NCBI RefSeq assembly: GCF_037392515.1 | Contig: NC_090280.1 | Location: 26,107,118-26,171,117, forward strand | Reading direction: 5' to 3' | Source of the DNA: Haliotis asinina | Lineage: Eukaryota > Mollusca > Gastropoda > Lepetellida > Haliotidae | Length of the DNA: 64,000 nt | Part shown: positions 35,033 through 46,897 of the stretch, piece by piece | How positions within the stretch are numbered: the first letter of the stretch is position 1 | Layout: every line of letters starts with the position of its first letter | The notes under the pieces: generated by a model | What the model was told of the DNA's origin: nothing | The model's database searches: none | What the model saw: only the letters and a program-made list of their open reading frames with translations | Position numbers and translations under genes: made by a program

Positions 35033-36425
35033 ATTAGCCAAAGGTTACCAAGAATACAGAAAATAGACAGTCTGAAAACAATTCACATTCGGGTTAAATA
35101 TTGTAAACCACAGAGAGTGAGTAGCGAGTGTAACAACTTTTTGGGGAAGGTGGAATGCATAGTCCATACCATAGACTGAATTGGGGTGGGGGTGGCGACA
35201 CGGCCATCATGCGATAAGGCGAAATCGTCGGGGTTTTTTTCTGGGACCATAGACCAAACATGGATAGTCATCGATGTACGGGTATTTCTAAGAGACTTCG
35301 CTAAAAGATCAAAGGCGCCAAGAGTATTTTAACAGACGATAAAGATCACTTGTTTGCATTATGTCACACAGTATTAACGTCGTTACGCCATTATCATCTG
35401 CCTCCTCTTTATCACACGTTCCCTTGGTAACCGACGTCACGATGCATGGCAGTTCTCATCGCCTCGTACAGCCTCCTACAGTAAACCGTTTCTTGATTCG
35501 CAGTTCTTTCACTCGGCTAACATTAGCGGTTGAAACATTACGTTTAAGGTTTTCGACGGATATAATGTCTCGGTTCGACTCACAATCTAAAGCACCATGT
35601 CAACGATCGCAATGTTTCCAGTCCCACAATGGGCCTGTACAATGTGGCGTGACTGGTCGGCTTCGTCAGGATACACCTAATTAAACTTATATTGTAAGCA
35701 GTCTTTGCAACACTTCAATTTGCCAGCTTGCCATCAGGGCCTGCTGCCACACTGCACACAGTTTCACGTTGCTTTTATAGGATCAGTTTGCCAAGCCTAT
35801 GGCAAACAGAGAAGTATTTATTTGTTAAAGACTGGTGTCGACATTCCTACGCGTAAAGTGCTAAAATACTGGGAAATGAACCTGTAAGCTATGGTATTAT
35901 GATGGATCATGGGTGATTCCAGAACGTTGATAAAGACAAAATACAGAAAACAACTATGGAAAGAACACTCCAGTTGTAAAAAGGACATCTAATTTACTGA
36001 AAGCCACAAGGGCCTGCAAATATTTGAAACGTGCCGACCCGATGCAATTTCAGCTAGGCCTCCGGGCAGGCGGTTATTTCGAACGCAGATTGGAAGTAGA
36101 AACGCGACGTTCATATTGTCACCGTCACCGTCCGCATATTCAAAATTACGGCCCTTTCAACGATCAGACAACTCGAACGAAGCGGACATGATATGTTAAT
36201 ATACACGATCATTAATCCATTCGTAAGAATATTTCGTAAAGTGACCAGGGGTTTACATTCAGTCACATTTCACCTGTGTAGCGACTAGGGCTGTGCACTA
36301 CGTGTAAGTAGTATTTAGTTTGTTGTTGTAATTTTCAATGGAATTTGAACATGTGAGTCAAATGTTTTCATTTTGTCTTGACTCAGCGCCATGACTACTC
36401 TGAACAGGATGTTTGTTTTAATCCA
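35033..36425. other. No gene seen
   Basis: The 107-codon frame at 35361-35684 has no recognised domain. Nothing is supported here. Confidence 0.45.
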
Positions 36426-36428
36426 AAA

Positions 36429-36581
36429 CTAATTAACACCTGTGGGCATAAGATACTAATAATTAACACCTTTGAGCATAAGATACTAATAATTAACACC
36501 TGTGGGCATAAGATACTAATAATTAACAACTGTGGGCATAAGATACTAATAATTAACACCTGTGGGCGTACGATACTAAGT
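36429..36581. repeat. Minisatellite, 30-base unit, 5 copies
   Basis: The unit AATTAACACCTGTGGGCATA + AGATACTAAT has few differences between copies. Frames are open through it on both strands because the period is 30. Confidence 0.95.
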
Positions 36582-36935
36582 CCTACGTAGGAGATAATGT
36601 GACTAAAAATCATCGTGGCCCTAATACGCTTCCGTTGTTATCAATATATCGATCATAGAGGCCTAAATCTTATAAATCTGGTAGGACTGTACATTGACAT
36701 TCAATTTAAGGGTTCTTATTTATTGTAGGTCACATGAGATTTTAAGCTCTAGTAGTTCAACTAAATCATGATATTATTTCATTTTGCAACAGTTCATGTT
36801 ATCACACGTTTGTTTTAGAGTTGAATTTGAATGAATCCCTGATGTACAGCAACAATATAACAATACATGTAATTATAGTAGTACATGTAATTAGTACTGT
36901 AATTACAGTGGAAGCTGTCTAAACCGGCACTCATG

Positions 36936-37085
36936 AACATCGATCTGCGCAGTGGGGATGACATGTGTTAAACCAGCGCGCCTGACCATCCGATCCTGTT
37001 AGTCGCCTCTCACGACAAGCATAGTCACCTTTTATAGCAAGCATGGGTTGCTGAAGGCTTATTCTACCCCGGACCGTTCAAGGGT
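36936..37085 (-). mobile_element. SINE, family B, reverse
   Basis: The plus text AACATCGATCTGCGCAGTG, GTTAGTCGCCTCTCACGACA and AGCATGGGTTGCTGAAGGC is the reverse complement of the family B 5' part (compare 7111-7304). Confidence 0.7.
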
Positions 37086-38740
37086 CGAATGGATTTATGC
37101 ACTAATGCACAACGTTATCCGCACAACATTAAAATCGCAATAAATGTCAAAAATGTTTCTTCTATGACTTCAAGATTCGTCAGAGAGGCCATGCGCGTAT
37201 ACAGATAAGGGGGCATAACGCCTCTATGCTTAACACTAGGTCAGTGTAACTCAGATCACATGGAGAGAATTTGCTGTGGAAACGAACAGTATATTTTCGT
37301 TATGTTTCGTTTACGGTGAACAAAAACTATTCCAGTACAAAGTTCAACAGTGTGAGCGGATACCTTTGGTAGTTCCACAATTTCAAAGAAAAATGCCAAT
37401 GTACTACATGAGAAAGCAGACAAAAGCGATTTGGATGGCCCTATTCGATGCGTACGTTAGTTCTTAGGTTCCCATATTCTCCTATTTGTGCAGATGTGTT
37501 TTGACTAATTTTGCATCACTATTAACGGAGTAACAGACCCATGTTCATACGTAATGACATGACTGAAAATAATGCATTTTTTAGTTGTCGTCATGGCATG
37601 TGTTGTGCATTTTGAAAGGTCGGAAAAAGGCGACATTGGTCTTCTGATTAGTACATATCTCACCTAAATTCCATTAATTATAGAAAAGGTCTCGATCTTT
37701 GCTATGACAGAATTCAACACTCTTTTGACGAAACATAAAAATAGTATGGTTTAACAACTGGAATAGTGTCCTGAATATATGATCAGTTAGATGATTTAAT
37801 TGCGTATCTCATTGTGAGCAACACGCGCACCTGTTTGGCATCAATTTAATGTAAATGAAACATGATATTTCACAGCACCTAAGTATTCATTGAATTGAAT
37901 TTAGGATATAAAGTTTTCTTCTTAGGACTATGTAACTATTTCTCTTCATAACTATGCAATGAAAGGTTGAGTATGAACTATTGGAATATAGACGTACGGT
38001 TTCACCAAATTAAGGAGGACCTGATGCCATCACAATATGTTTTAATCGAATTTAAATTGATTGTTTTATAGAAATAGAAAACACTGATAATGAATCAAAT
38101 ATGAATCAAACTCGCACCTGGTGCATGAGTGAATATTCAATATGTTTTTGCCTTTAAAACTACACAAGTAAATTCAGTGAACAAGACAATTCTTTTAAAT
38201 ATGCGTGCCTACACATTTCATAAGATATGTAAACCATTTTTATTAATATTATCGGGTTTACTTATAAGATTGAATTAAATCGTTGTTTATTAACCTGTTC
38301 ATATGAAGCTACAGTATTTGTCCCGACGTATTGAATATTGTACAGTACTGGAACTAAAGCACATGTTGTAGTAATGGCTACGTATGATCTTCTAACACTT
38401 GTGTAAAGGCTTAAAGAAGTACTATACTACACTAAATGTGTCAGTTTCCTTTGCAAATATCATTCAAACAATCAAACACTTTCAAAGAATAAAAACTCAT
38501 AACCTATATCCACGTATGGTATGTTGTTGAACAAGGCTGAACGTAGATACTGAAGTTAGTTTTATGAAACACTGAACGATACGCAAAATATACATCATAA
38601 TGCTGAAAGTGTAATCGGAATGATAGGGCCATTGTATTTGCGCTTGTTCAACCGACCTTCACTTCAAAGAAATTGCCTAATATGTGCAACAATGTTGATG
38701 TGTGACATCACTACCTATGTCCGATTTCCTGCAAATTTGT
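37086..38740. other. No gene seen
   Basis: AT-rich. One 63-codon frame at 37276 has no supporting features. Confidence 0.5.
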
Positions 38741-38749
38741 AAATTTCAC

Positions 38750-38895
38750 TACCACACGTAGTGTGTAAAGTGAAATTATAATTTCATTAGTAAACATGGT
38801 AGATGTGATATTGGTATCTTCATCATGATATCCGGAAGTTAAAGCTAGTGAAGTCTCCCTACGCGATATCTCGCGAGGCGAATTACCCATAAACC
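38750..38895 (+). mobile_element. DIRS-like element end fragment (fossil)
   Basis: Contains TAGATGTGATATTGGTATCT, AAGCTAGTGAAGTCTC and GAGGCGAATTACCCATAAAC, which match the reverse complement of 56220-56390. The two pieces are therefore inverted copies of one element end. The family call comes from the linked tyrosine-recombinase piece. Confidence 0.5.
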
Positions 38896-39299
38896 CTTCT
38901 TCATAAGGGCCGAAAGTAAAAAAGACCAGAGAGTTAAGGCAAAACATTTAATCAGATCATACAGGTGATTTACTGAACGCAAAATTTCAACTCTCAAGCG
39001 AAAACACCCTAGACAGGGTCATAGGTCACACAGGTCATCCAGCGGAGCGCACTTTTTTTCCTGGCCAGCTCTGCTCTGGTCCGCCCACATGGCACTCAAC
39101 TGCAAGCAAAACATAGTATTATCAACTATGATTTGGTTGAATCAGTTAGATCAATTCATAATTGTAATATGTTTTAAAATCGAATAGGACTGACATAAAT
39201 ACTAAAGTTTGGAATGAAACTAAACCTTGGCAATGCAATAATTCTGACGAATGCAAAATCAATCTTATCAATTGAGGGTGGGAGACTACGTTTGCTTGT

Positions 39300-40580
39300 G
39301 AAATTTCCAATTTCACGTCATATACATAGTAGATGTGATATTGGTAGTTCGAAGTCTGTTAGTGTCAAGTATCTTTGACATACAGTTTTCAATGCTGGCT
39401 GTATTTCTCAGATAGAAACTTCTGAAAGTTGAGGCCTTGGTCCAGTTGCGAACTTCAAGATGTCTGTGACTGAAGCACAGTGTGAAGTGTCAATACCTGC
39501 CTCACTCATAGGGTTTGTTACCCAGCTTGCAATACTTGGGTATGAAACTGGTCTATGCAGTTTCACATAGCTCAAGAGAAGACCAGACCTACCTTCGTCT
39601 CTCCAAGGTTCTGTGCGTTTTAAATACCCTCTTAGGCATTGAACTACACAAACTGCAGGATCCTTCTCATAGACACTGAAACTCAGGAATGGGGTTTTGC
39701 TCCCTTCTTAGTCACCTTGGGTGGTTTAATCAGTGTAAATTCTACTTCAGTGCCCCTGTCTACCATGTGTCTGATATCCAGAAAAAATAATTCTGAAGAC
39801 CTACTAGCAGAGGTTAATACCAAGCATTGTAAATTTCTCAGACAGGTCTTTGTCAGACAAATGAGTATTGTCTTTCATTTTTTAAGATGTTGCAGTACAA
39901 TATCTACATCCCAGACCACAGAGTATTTGGTTTGGGGAGGATTCTGATTAAAAATCCATGACATTAATTCCCTGACCAGTGGGTGTTGACTCACATTATA
40001 GCCCTCGATAGTGGGGTGAAAAGCAGACAAAGCTGATTTAGCTGTATTTGTGGTCCTGTACTGATTATTCCCGTGGTGAGAAAGTGAGTGAACAAAGGCT
40101 GAAAGGGGATCAAAACCCTGTTGATTGCGCCAACCACTCCACCTATTTCAGGAAGCATTGTAATTGTAATTTTCTTTTAAAATGTTCCAGACGACTCCCT
40201 GTAAGGGATTCCTTGTGGAACAAAATATCCAGGTTTAACTTTTGAATAACCTGTAGATGTAACATGGAGGAAGGAGGGGCATCTAGGGAACAAAAGTTGC
40301 TGATATTTGACCCACCTGGTATGAGAGACTCTGCGATCCCAAGCAGGTTGATCGGTTCTCGCTCTCCCTGTACCTCTGGAAGAGTTGCCTCTGAAACCTC
40401 TGTTGAAGGAGGGCTTGATGTGGAATGTGCCCCCAGAAGATTTACTACATCCTGGGGGCTACTACATTCTACATTCCCTGAAAGGGGTGTTTATCAGTGT
40501 GTCTCTGGTGTCGGAAAGTAGGTCTGCGAGCTGAACGTTTCTCAGCATCAAATATCAGTTTGGGGTTACGTTTGACCCCT
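39300..40580 (-). mobile_element. DIRS-like retroelement fossil, tyrosine recombinase portion
   Basis: On the minus strand the region 40000-39420 reads as a tyrosine-recombinase-like domain with recognisable blocks such as SALSAFHPTIEG and VVWDVDIVLQHL. At its far end, 39310-39345, lies the same terminal motif (ACATAGTAGATGTGATATTGGT) found at 38780 and, inverted, at 56360. Inverted end repeats and a tyrosine recombinase are typical of the DIRS order. It is broken by several lesions and old. The reverse transcriptase part was not found. Confidence 0.5.
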
Positions 40581-41053
40581 TAAAGGGGCACTGATGCGGA
40601 GCGAATAATGTTTTACGCCAACGGTCTAATTACGAAAACAAATTGCAAAGTGGTCAGCGCCCGCTCCCTCGACCGTGCCGGACAAAGGGACTGGGCTCCT
40701 GTCCACATTAGCAGAATTATCTTCACCTCAACAGTCAGGAGGTCGGATGCCAATCATATGCCATTATCTAAAAATATCCATGGTACTCCTTGTCTGATCG
40801 TAACAAACTATCCCAGCAGTGTATTTTTTTTCCGGATGCTTGGGTGGTATAGTGACTGATCCAATTTGATCCTATTTCTGTGTTTTTAACCTCGATATTT
40901 AATCATGTTGGATGTCACGTGACTTACCTGTCCAGGTGGACGTGTGTACTGAACGGCACATTAATTTGCAATTAATGGCCAAATATCAGTTCGCAACAGC
41001 AATTTAAAGGTACAGGGTGTTGCATGAAAGTGTGAGGATACAGTGAAGCCGAT
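40581..41053 (+). other. Probable 5' flank or 5' UTR of the CR1-like LINE
   Basis: No target duplication was found, so where the LINE begins is unresolved. The last 150 bases before ATG 41054 most probably belong to it. Confidence 0.35.
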
Positions 41054-41842
41054 ATGGGTTTGTGTACCGAAATCTGGAGGCGCGCTGTAGTATATTTTAT
41101 TCCGACCAAGGTGAGACGTGTGTTTTTTTGCCCCGTTTTAAGGCTACCCCAGGGTACCCGTTTGACACTCAGACTCGCTGTGTTGTTGTTCACCCTCTTA
41201 TCTGTCTCGGGGGACGTTGAGTCCAACCCAAGACCTCGCCAGTCCCAGACCAGGACTAACAATTCCGTGGATAGGATGCAGACCAGATTATCCACCACCA
41301 ATGTCACCGGCACCGTATCATCGCCACCATTGACAGATGGGTCGGACCTCGCTGTAGCACTAAAGTCGATCCAAGCTGATCTTACCTCTCTCAACGATAA
41401 ATTTGACCGCTTCGCACGTGATTTCAACGATCAGATACGTGCGCTTCAATCTGAAAATGACTCCCTCCGAGACCGGGTGTCTTTCTTGGAGAAGAAGACA
41501 GACAAGTTAGAGGCCCAGTCCAGACGTAATAACGTCATTATACATGGCATTGCAGAAGAACAAGGTGAAACATGGGACACAGTTGAAAATAAAGTTAGAG
41601 ACTTTCTCGCAAATAAACTAAACATGCTTAATGCCCCATCTGTTCCCATTGACCGCGCCCATCGCTTGCATAGCAAGTCCGGTACCAGAGCAGTCATTGT
41701 CCGTTTCACATTTTATAAAGATAAGGAATCTGTTATGGAACGGGGGAGACGTCAGTTGAAGGGGGATGGTGTTAATAAAGTTTCTGAGGATTTTACCGAA
41801 AACATTCGCTGGATCAGACAACAGTTATATTTCCCTTTATGA
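41054..41842 (+). CDS. LINE ORF1: 2A-like N-terminus, coiled coil, L1-ORF1p-like RNA-binding domain
   Basis: 262 codons. Residues 36-52 are hydrophobic and leader-like, followed at 53-61 by GDVESNPRP, a 2A-type motif in which the usual NPGP reads NPRP. Residues about 95-155 have heptad-like coiled-coil character (SIQADLTSLNDKFDRF, LRDRVSFLEKKTDKLEAQ). Residues 156-262 match the L1 ORF1p/Transposase_22 type (RRNNVIIHGIAEEQGETW, IDRAHRLHSKSGTRAVIVRF). Known: ORF1p binds LINE RNA, and 2A sequences cause ribosome skipping at the Gly-Pro junction, so Arg here should impair it. The frame is open but ends before a following frame that continues the family's ORF1. Confidence 0.8.
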   Translation: MGLCTEIWRRAVVYFIPTKVRRVFFCPVLRLPQGTRLTLRLAVLLFTLLSVSGDVESNPRPRQSQTRTNNSVDRMQTRLSTTNVTGTVSSPPLTDGSDLAVALKSIQADLTSLNDKFDRFARDFNDQIRALQSENDSLRDRVSFLEKKTDKLEAQSRRNNVIIHGIAEEQGETWDTVENKVRDFLANKLNMLNAPSVPIDRAHRLHSKSGTRAVIVRFTFYKDKESVMERGRRQLKGDGVNKVSEDFTENIRWIRQQLYFPL

Positions 41843-42159
41843 AACAGGCAAGGGACGGGAACAAGGTAGCTTTTCTAAGCTATGACAAGCTTGTCATTGA
41901 CGGTGATGTTTTTGTTTTTGATGAGTATACCAAAGATATCCGTCAGATCGGCCGACGCCGTAATTGGTCGAGCAGAAGTCAACCTGCTCATCACCGCTCT
42001 GACTCCCCTCCCGCTGTCCCCCCAGACAACACGCTGTCTGCTCATCACCAGGCTGACTCCCCTCACGATGTGTCGTCTGCTCAAGGATCCAGATAGGAAA
42101 TTGGCGGTGGCCCCGTTGATGAATCTTCTCTTTGTATTAAAGATCATGAGATAAGTATT

Positions 42160-42700
42160 TCACATTATCTAAGTTTTTGTACTTGGAATATCTGTGGTAT
42201 AAATACCAAAATATTAGATCCTGACTTTACATCATTTTGTGAATCTCATGATGTATTCAGTTGTATTGAAACAATGAGTCCTGATGCACAGCACGTCCTA
42301 GACGCTACATTCAGTAATTTTGATAATTTTGTATGCAATGCCGCCAGGCGACATAATGTTGGCAGATATTCAGGAGGTATATCAGTTTCTATCCGGAAGA
42401 ATATTTCTTCTTTTTTCCAGAGAGTGTATATGGACTGGGAGAACTGTTTATTTTTCAAATTAACAGATGACTCTGCACACTTCCATATATTTATTGGATT
42501 TGTATACATCCACCCAGAAAGATCGCCTGAGTATACAGCTTCAGAAGACAACGGCATGGACATATTAGAAAATAGACTTTTACAAGTACTGTTTGATTAT
42601 GGGACAGAAGAATGGTATCCTGAATGATTTCACAGATCTACTATATATTGATGTTAACTCTGCCATTTCAAAAATTACATCCCTACTTCAATTATCCGGC
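42160..42700 (+). pseudogene. LINE ORF2 endonuclease remnant
   Basis: The translation in this stretch resembles the N-terminal part of an APE-type endonuclease: FCTWNICGINTK, then CIETMSP, then GRYSGGISVSIRKN and FIGFVYIHPERSPEY. The middle and C-terminal catalytic blocks (GDxN, SDH) are missing and the frame changes near 42600, so an internal deletion joins it to the linker before the RT. It cannot nick DNA as it stands. Confidence 0.7.
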
Positions 42701-42759
42701 GTTAGAGCAGGAGCTATCAGACTCACTACACCTTATCACCGTCAATCGCGGCAACCTCC

Positions 42760-44490
42760 TTGTTTGATCAAGAATGTGGCAAACTTAAGTCTGTAAAATA
42801 CAGACTTTTAAACTGTTTCAGAAAGCATAAATGCAATTCTAACCTCGATTCCTATTTGAATGCAAAACGCAATTTTAAAAAATGTTGCGAATTAAAAAAA
42901 GATAATTATTTAGCCAAAGCTGCAGATGATATTAAAATAGCAGCAAGAAATCCTGACTGTAAGATGTTTTGGAGCACGTTAAAACGCTATCTTCAGAAAA
43001 CAGTTCCCACAGATAATATTTCTCCGTACCAATGGTATCATTACTTCAAAGGTCTCCTTTCCTGTAGAGATGCAAAACACCTTTCAGATTTTGATAAATC
43101 AGTGTACGATTTCGTCTCAACGCATAACTGTGACGATTGTGAAGAGCTTTCATTCTCGCATGATGTTTTGTCAACTCCAATTACCGAAGAGGAGGTAATA
43201 AAATCTATAAATGAATTGAAATGGAATAAGGCAGCGGGACATGACGGTATCCCTCCCTCATTTTACAAATGTACTTGTACTTCTTTAGTGTCATATTTGA
43301 AAGATTTATTTAATGTAGTTCTTGACAGTGGTAAATTCCCATCGGTTTGGAATATGGGCATGATTGTCCCGTTATTCAAGTCTGGAAGTGTATCAGAACC
43401 ATGCAACTATCGTGGAATATCTCTTCTAAATATTTCTGGAAAATTATTTGCTAATATATTAGAAAAGCATTTACGTGCCTGGGTTGATCTAAACGAACTG
43501 CTTGACGAGGCTCAAGCTGGTTTTAGACCCAATTATAGTACAACTGATAATTTATTTATATTACAGTCATTATGTACAAAGTACCTCTGCAGACCTAAAG
43601 GGAGATTCTATTGCGCTTTCATCGACTTTAAGAAAGCCTTTGATTTTGTTTACCGTAAGAAATTGCTATTTATGTTACATACCAAAGGATGCCAGGGCAA
43701 AATGTATAATATTTTAAGAAACGTGTATGACTCTGTTGCAGCCTGTGTTAGAACTCATTCAGGCAACACTGAATCGTTTAATACTTCCGCTGGTGTGCGA
43801 CAAGGCTGTGTATTAAGCCCCGTACTCTTCATATTCTTTATTAATGAACTTGTAGATGATATGTATAAATCATGTAATAATGGAATATTTGTTACTCCCC
43901 AAATCAAAGATTTACTTTTACTTCTCTTTGCAGATGATATTGTTATGTTTTCATTTATGGTAAACGGACTGCAGAGACAGATAGATATTCTTCAAACATT
44001 TTGTGACACATGGGGACTAGAGTTGAATATGGAAAAATCTAATATAGTTGTCTTTAGAAATGGGGGTATAGTGGCACATTCGGAAAAATGGCTATTCCGG
44101 GGCAAAAGTATGAATGTTGTTTCATATTATAAATATTTGGGTCTTTTATTCTCTAGCCGATTAAATTGGTCCATGACATCTAAAACTCTTGCAGCACAAG
44201 CTAAGAAGGCATTATTTCCCATTTTCAAACTCTTTAAGGCTAATAAATTTATTTCATTTGACTCAGCTTGCTTACTTTTCGACACTAAAATAGCACCAAT
44301 ATTGTTATATGGATCTGAAATTTGGGGAGTAAACTACTTGTTTGGACCTGAAAAATATATTAGGGTCCTTAATGATAAGTCCCTTTTAAGAAATTTTTGT
44401 AAATTTATAATTTCTCTACATGCCTTAAAAATACAGCGTTATAGAAGAGATAAAAATACACTAGAAGATTTATCATGTTCTCAAATCTAA
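42760..44490 (+). CDS. LINE ORF2 reverse transcriptase (CR1-like clade)
   Basis: A 576-codon open frame. RT blocks in order: WNKAAGHDGIPPSFYK (about 160), NYRGISLLNISGK, AQAGFRPNYSTTDNLF, FIDFKKAFDFV, VRQGCVLSPVLF, and LLFADDIVMF with the catalytic FADD (about 395). YKYLGLLFSSRLNW and ILLYGSEIWG in the thumb region follow. The C-terminal zinc-finger segment seen in the relics at 366 and 33960 is absent, so this copy probably lost a 3' coding piece. It synthesises cDNA from LINE RNA at the nicked target. The domain reads intact, but the element lacks a working endonuclease. Confidence 0.9.
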   Translation: MFDQECGKLKSVKYRLLNCFRKHKCNSNLDSYLNAKRNFKKCCELKKDNYLAKAADDIKIAARNPDCKMFWSTLKRYLQKTVPTDNISPYQWYHYFKGLLSCRDAKHLSDFDKSVYDFVSTHNCDDCEELSFSHDVLSTPITEEEVIKSINELKWNKAAGHDGIPPSFYKCTCTSLVSYLKDLFNVVLDSGKFPSVWNMGMIVPLFKSGSVSEPCNYRGISLLNISGKLFANILEKHLRAWVDLNELLDEAQAGFRPNYSTTDNLFILQSLCTKYLCRPKGRFYCAFIDFKKAFDFVYRKKLLFMLHTKGCQGKMYNILRNVYDSVAACVRTHSGNTESFNTSAGVRQGCVLSPVLFIFFINELVDDMYKSCNNGIFVTPQIKDLLLLLFADDIVMFSFMVNGLQRQIDILQTFCDTWGLELNMEKSNIVVFRNGGIVAHSEKWLFRGKSMNVVSYYKYLGLLFSSRLNWSMTSKTLAAQAKKALFPIFKLFKANKFISFDSACLLFDTKIAPILLYGSEIWGVNYLFGPEKYIRVLNDKSLLRNFCKFIISLHALKIQRYRRDKNTLEDLSCSQI

Positions 44491-44675
44491 TAACGATGAC
44501 TCTATTAAATCAGCTGTCATTTTTATAAAACATTTGATGTCCATCCTTAAATTACATGCAAAACCATAATTTCGTGTCACGTGACCAATATTTGTTACAA
44601 GAAAAAATAACTGTACTATGGGCCACTGGGCCTTCACTACTGAATAAAACCTGTCTGTCTGTCTGTCTGTCATGT

Positions 44676-45222
44676 TACGTGAAAATATGATGTCCACAGG
44701 CACGTAGCAAGCCATTTGTTTCAGCCCGAAAGACTGCAAAGCTTTATATTTAGGTAGTTTTGAGTGTTGGTTCAGCTGTGATAGTAAATATTATGCGTAA
44801 ATTTTGGTAGCTATGGTGGCTACCCTGGTTTATTATTTATGATAATAAAAACATACAGTTGATTTATTTGAATTCGTAAACTAAACACGGTGACTTTGCC
44901 TTTGGTAGAGAAATCTGAAATTCTTTTTACGTAAAAAAAACTTATTACACCTATTTACCCAAGTACACAGCAAATGCCTATATGTATTCCTTATGTAACG
45001 AAGTTCCGTTGGTATCCTCAAAACAGTTTCGGCCCATAAGTGTTTTCAGGCTCCATGCGACACAGAGATTATATCTTCCTTGCTGTAACTCGCGTTTGAT
45101 GGTGGAAACCTACACGTGTTATTTGTCATCATTCTCAGGTATAATTAGTAGTAACACCACTTCGGTTACTCAACAAAGGTTCCCATTTGGCATTTTTCCT
45201 GTCTGGAGTTAATACTCAACAT
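44676..45222. other. Spacer between two LINEs
   Basis: No coding or repeat signal was recognised. The left 12-base target duplication of the next element (TATAAATTAAGG) follows at 45223-45234. Confidence 0.6.
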
Positions 45223-45823
45223 TATAAATTAAGGCGGCACCCGTGGCGAGCCACCTCCTCGTGGTGGGTGCTGGGTAATGCTAAGAGCTCGCCGACACCC
45301 CCGTCGTGGACCCGGGGGGATATTTGGTCCACCAACTCGTTTGCCGTGGGTTGCGTCCCGTGTCGGTGGAGGACGGGATCCTGGTGGTTGAGGGCACTGG
45401 GGCTTTTAACTGTGTTCCATTGCCCAACACACCACTTTGGCCCTGACTTCACCTAGACGGGTGGTCGAATGGGCCCGGTTCGACCAATCGGCTGGTCATG
45501 CCAAGCCCTGTGCATGGAGGATATGTATCATTGCACAAAGTTTATTTCGATTTTTACTTTCGGTCTTGGCTTATTTGTTCATTGAGCTTTTCGAAATTTA
45601 AAATGCATTTTTGAAGTTCTGAAATTTTGCCTAGAGTCTTTTGCCCAGAAGGCGGTGGCTCAGGGGCCAGTCTGGTAGATTAATTATTTCGAATTCTTCT
45701 GCTGGAGTATATCATCCGGGTATCCTTGGTGCTGTAAGCTGGAGGCCCGCTTGCTTTAGCATTGTCCTTGTGATACTCCGTGGTGGGTGGGGAGCTCGGA
45801 TGATGAACCGTATTACACTAACC

Positions 45824-46897
45824 ATGGCTTTTGAAACTCCAACAAAAAAAACAAAACGTCCACTTGATATTGACCCTGTTGATACTGACCATAGGCCGTC
45901 TACATCGATTGAGTATTGGCCACGTTTCATTGTGATTGAGACTCCTGACAAGACACCGTTGAAATTGAACCCCTTTGCTGTATCCAAAGGTATTCAAGGC
46001 ATTGCTGGGGATGTGAAGAACATAAGACGCTTACGTTCGGGTGCCCTGCTAGTCGAGTGCGGGAAAAAGCAGCAAGCAACAAATCTGATGAATATTAAAT
46101 CTTTCGTGGGCATTCCCGTCACGGTTTCTGCACACAAAACCTTGAATACAAGTAAAGGTATCGTGAGAGATAGAGATCGATTGTTTGATGACATGTCGGA
46201 ACTTGATATAGGATCTGAAATGAAAGATCAAGGTGTACTATATGTCAAGCGCTTTTCAACTCGCAGAAACAACGAAACCGTCAAAACAAATACGTATCTG
46301 TTTACATTCTCATGTCCAAATGCTCCAAAATCAGTGAAGGCAGGCTACTGCAAGATACAAGTTGATACCTACATCCCCAACCCGCTCAGGTGTTTTAAAT
46401 GCCAGAAATATGGACACGGTGTAAATACTTGCACATTGTCTGTTGTGTGTGCTCACTGTGGTGAGAAGACACACACAACAGAAGATTTTGACAGCGATTA
46501 TAAAAAATGCACCAATTGCTCAGGCGACCATTCGTCCTTTTCTAAACAGTGTCCTATTTGGAAAGAGCAAATGGAGATCAATAAAATAAAATTTACTCAA
46601 AATATCTCTTTTTCGGAGGCCAAAAAACTGGTAAAGAGATCTGATCTTCCACAAACTTATGCTACAGTAGCAAAAACATCATCGGGATCTAAATCTAACA
46701 CTACATCAACCACAGGATGCCAAACTACCTTGACTTGGGTAAATTGCGATTCTCCACAGCTTTTCTACCCAGCTATATCATCACAGACTGAGGAATCACT
46801 TCCTAGTACCTCAAAGTCTTCTTCTGATCACAAATCATCATCTCAGGCACACTCAAAGTCTCAATCCACAGCTGATAGTCAACCTTCGTCAGTTTAA
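45824..46897 (+). CDS. LINE copy 1 ORF1: nucleocapsid-like RNA-binding protein
   Basis: ATG 45824 (ACCATGG, good context) was chosen over the upstream Met at 45641 because it begins the conserved-looking MAFETPTKKTKRP. The protein has 357 codons. CCHC knuckles follow at about 190-250: CFKCQKYGHGVNTC, then CAHCGEKTH and CTNCSGDHSSFSKQC. A Ser/Thr-rich tail ends it. It coats LINE RNA and acts as a chaperone for target-primed reverse transcription. The frame is intact, but the following endonuclease start is missing. Confidence 0.85.
   Translation: MAFETPTKKTKRPLDIDPVDTDHRPSTSIEYWPRFIVIETPDKTPLKLNPFAVSKGIQGIAGDVKNIRRLRSGALLVECGKKQQATNLMNIKSFVGIPVTVSAHKTLNTSKGIVRDRDRLFDDMSELDIGSEMKDQGVLYVKRFSTRRNNETVKTNTYLFTFSCPNAPKSVKAGYCKIQVDTYIPNPLRCFKCQKYGHGVNTCTLSVVCAHCGEKTHTTEDFDSDYKKCTNCSGDHSSFSKQCPIWKEQMEINKIKFTQNISFSEAKKLVKRSDLPQTYATVAKTSSGSKSNTTSTTGCQTTLTWVNCDSPQLFYPAISSQTEESLPSTSKSSSDHKSSSQAHSKSQSTADSQPSSV

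Larger units (their letters stand above)
41054..44675 (+). mobile_element. CR1-like LINE, nearly full length, internally deleted
   Basis: ORF1, the endonuclease remnant and RT lie in order, followed by a 3' UTR (GGGCCACTGGGCCTTCACTA) and a (TGTC)n terminus at 44652-44675. Such LINEs commonly end in short microsatellites. The 5' boundary is uncertain and no target duplication was found. The long open RT frame suggests a fairly young insertion, apparently within or next to the DIRS-like fossil. Confidence 0.8.

Noticed and set aside
35361-35684. 107-codon Ser/Thr-rich frame
   Set aside because: No domain, no splice context and no conservation evidence; it is likely chance.
36378-36613. Frames with repeated INTCGHKIL and LIISILCPQV units
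   Set aside because: They are translations of a 30-base tandem repeat on both strands.
40972-41427. 151-codon minus-strand frame
   Set aside because: It is antisense to LINE ORF1, which has clear domains on the plus strand.
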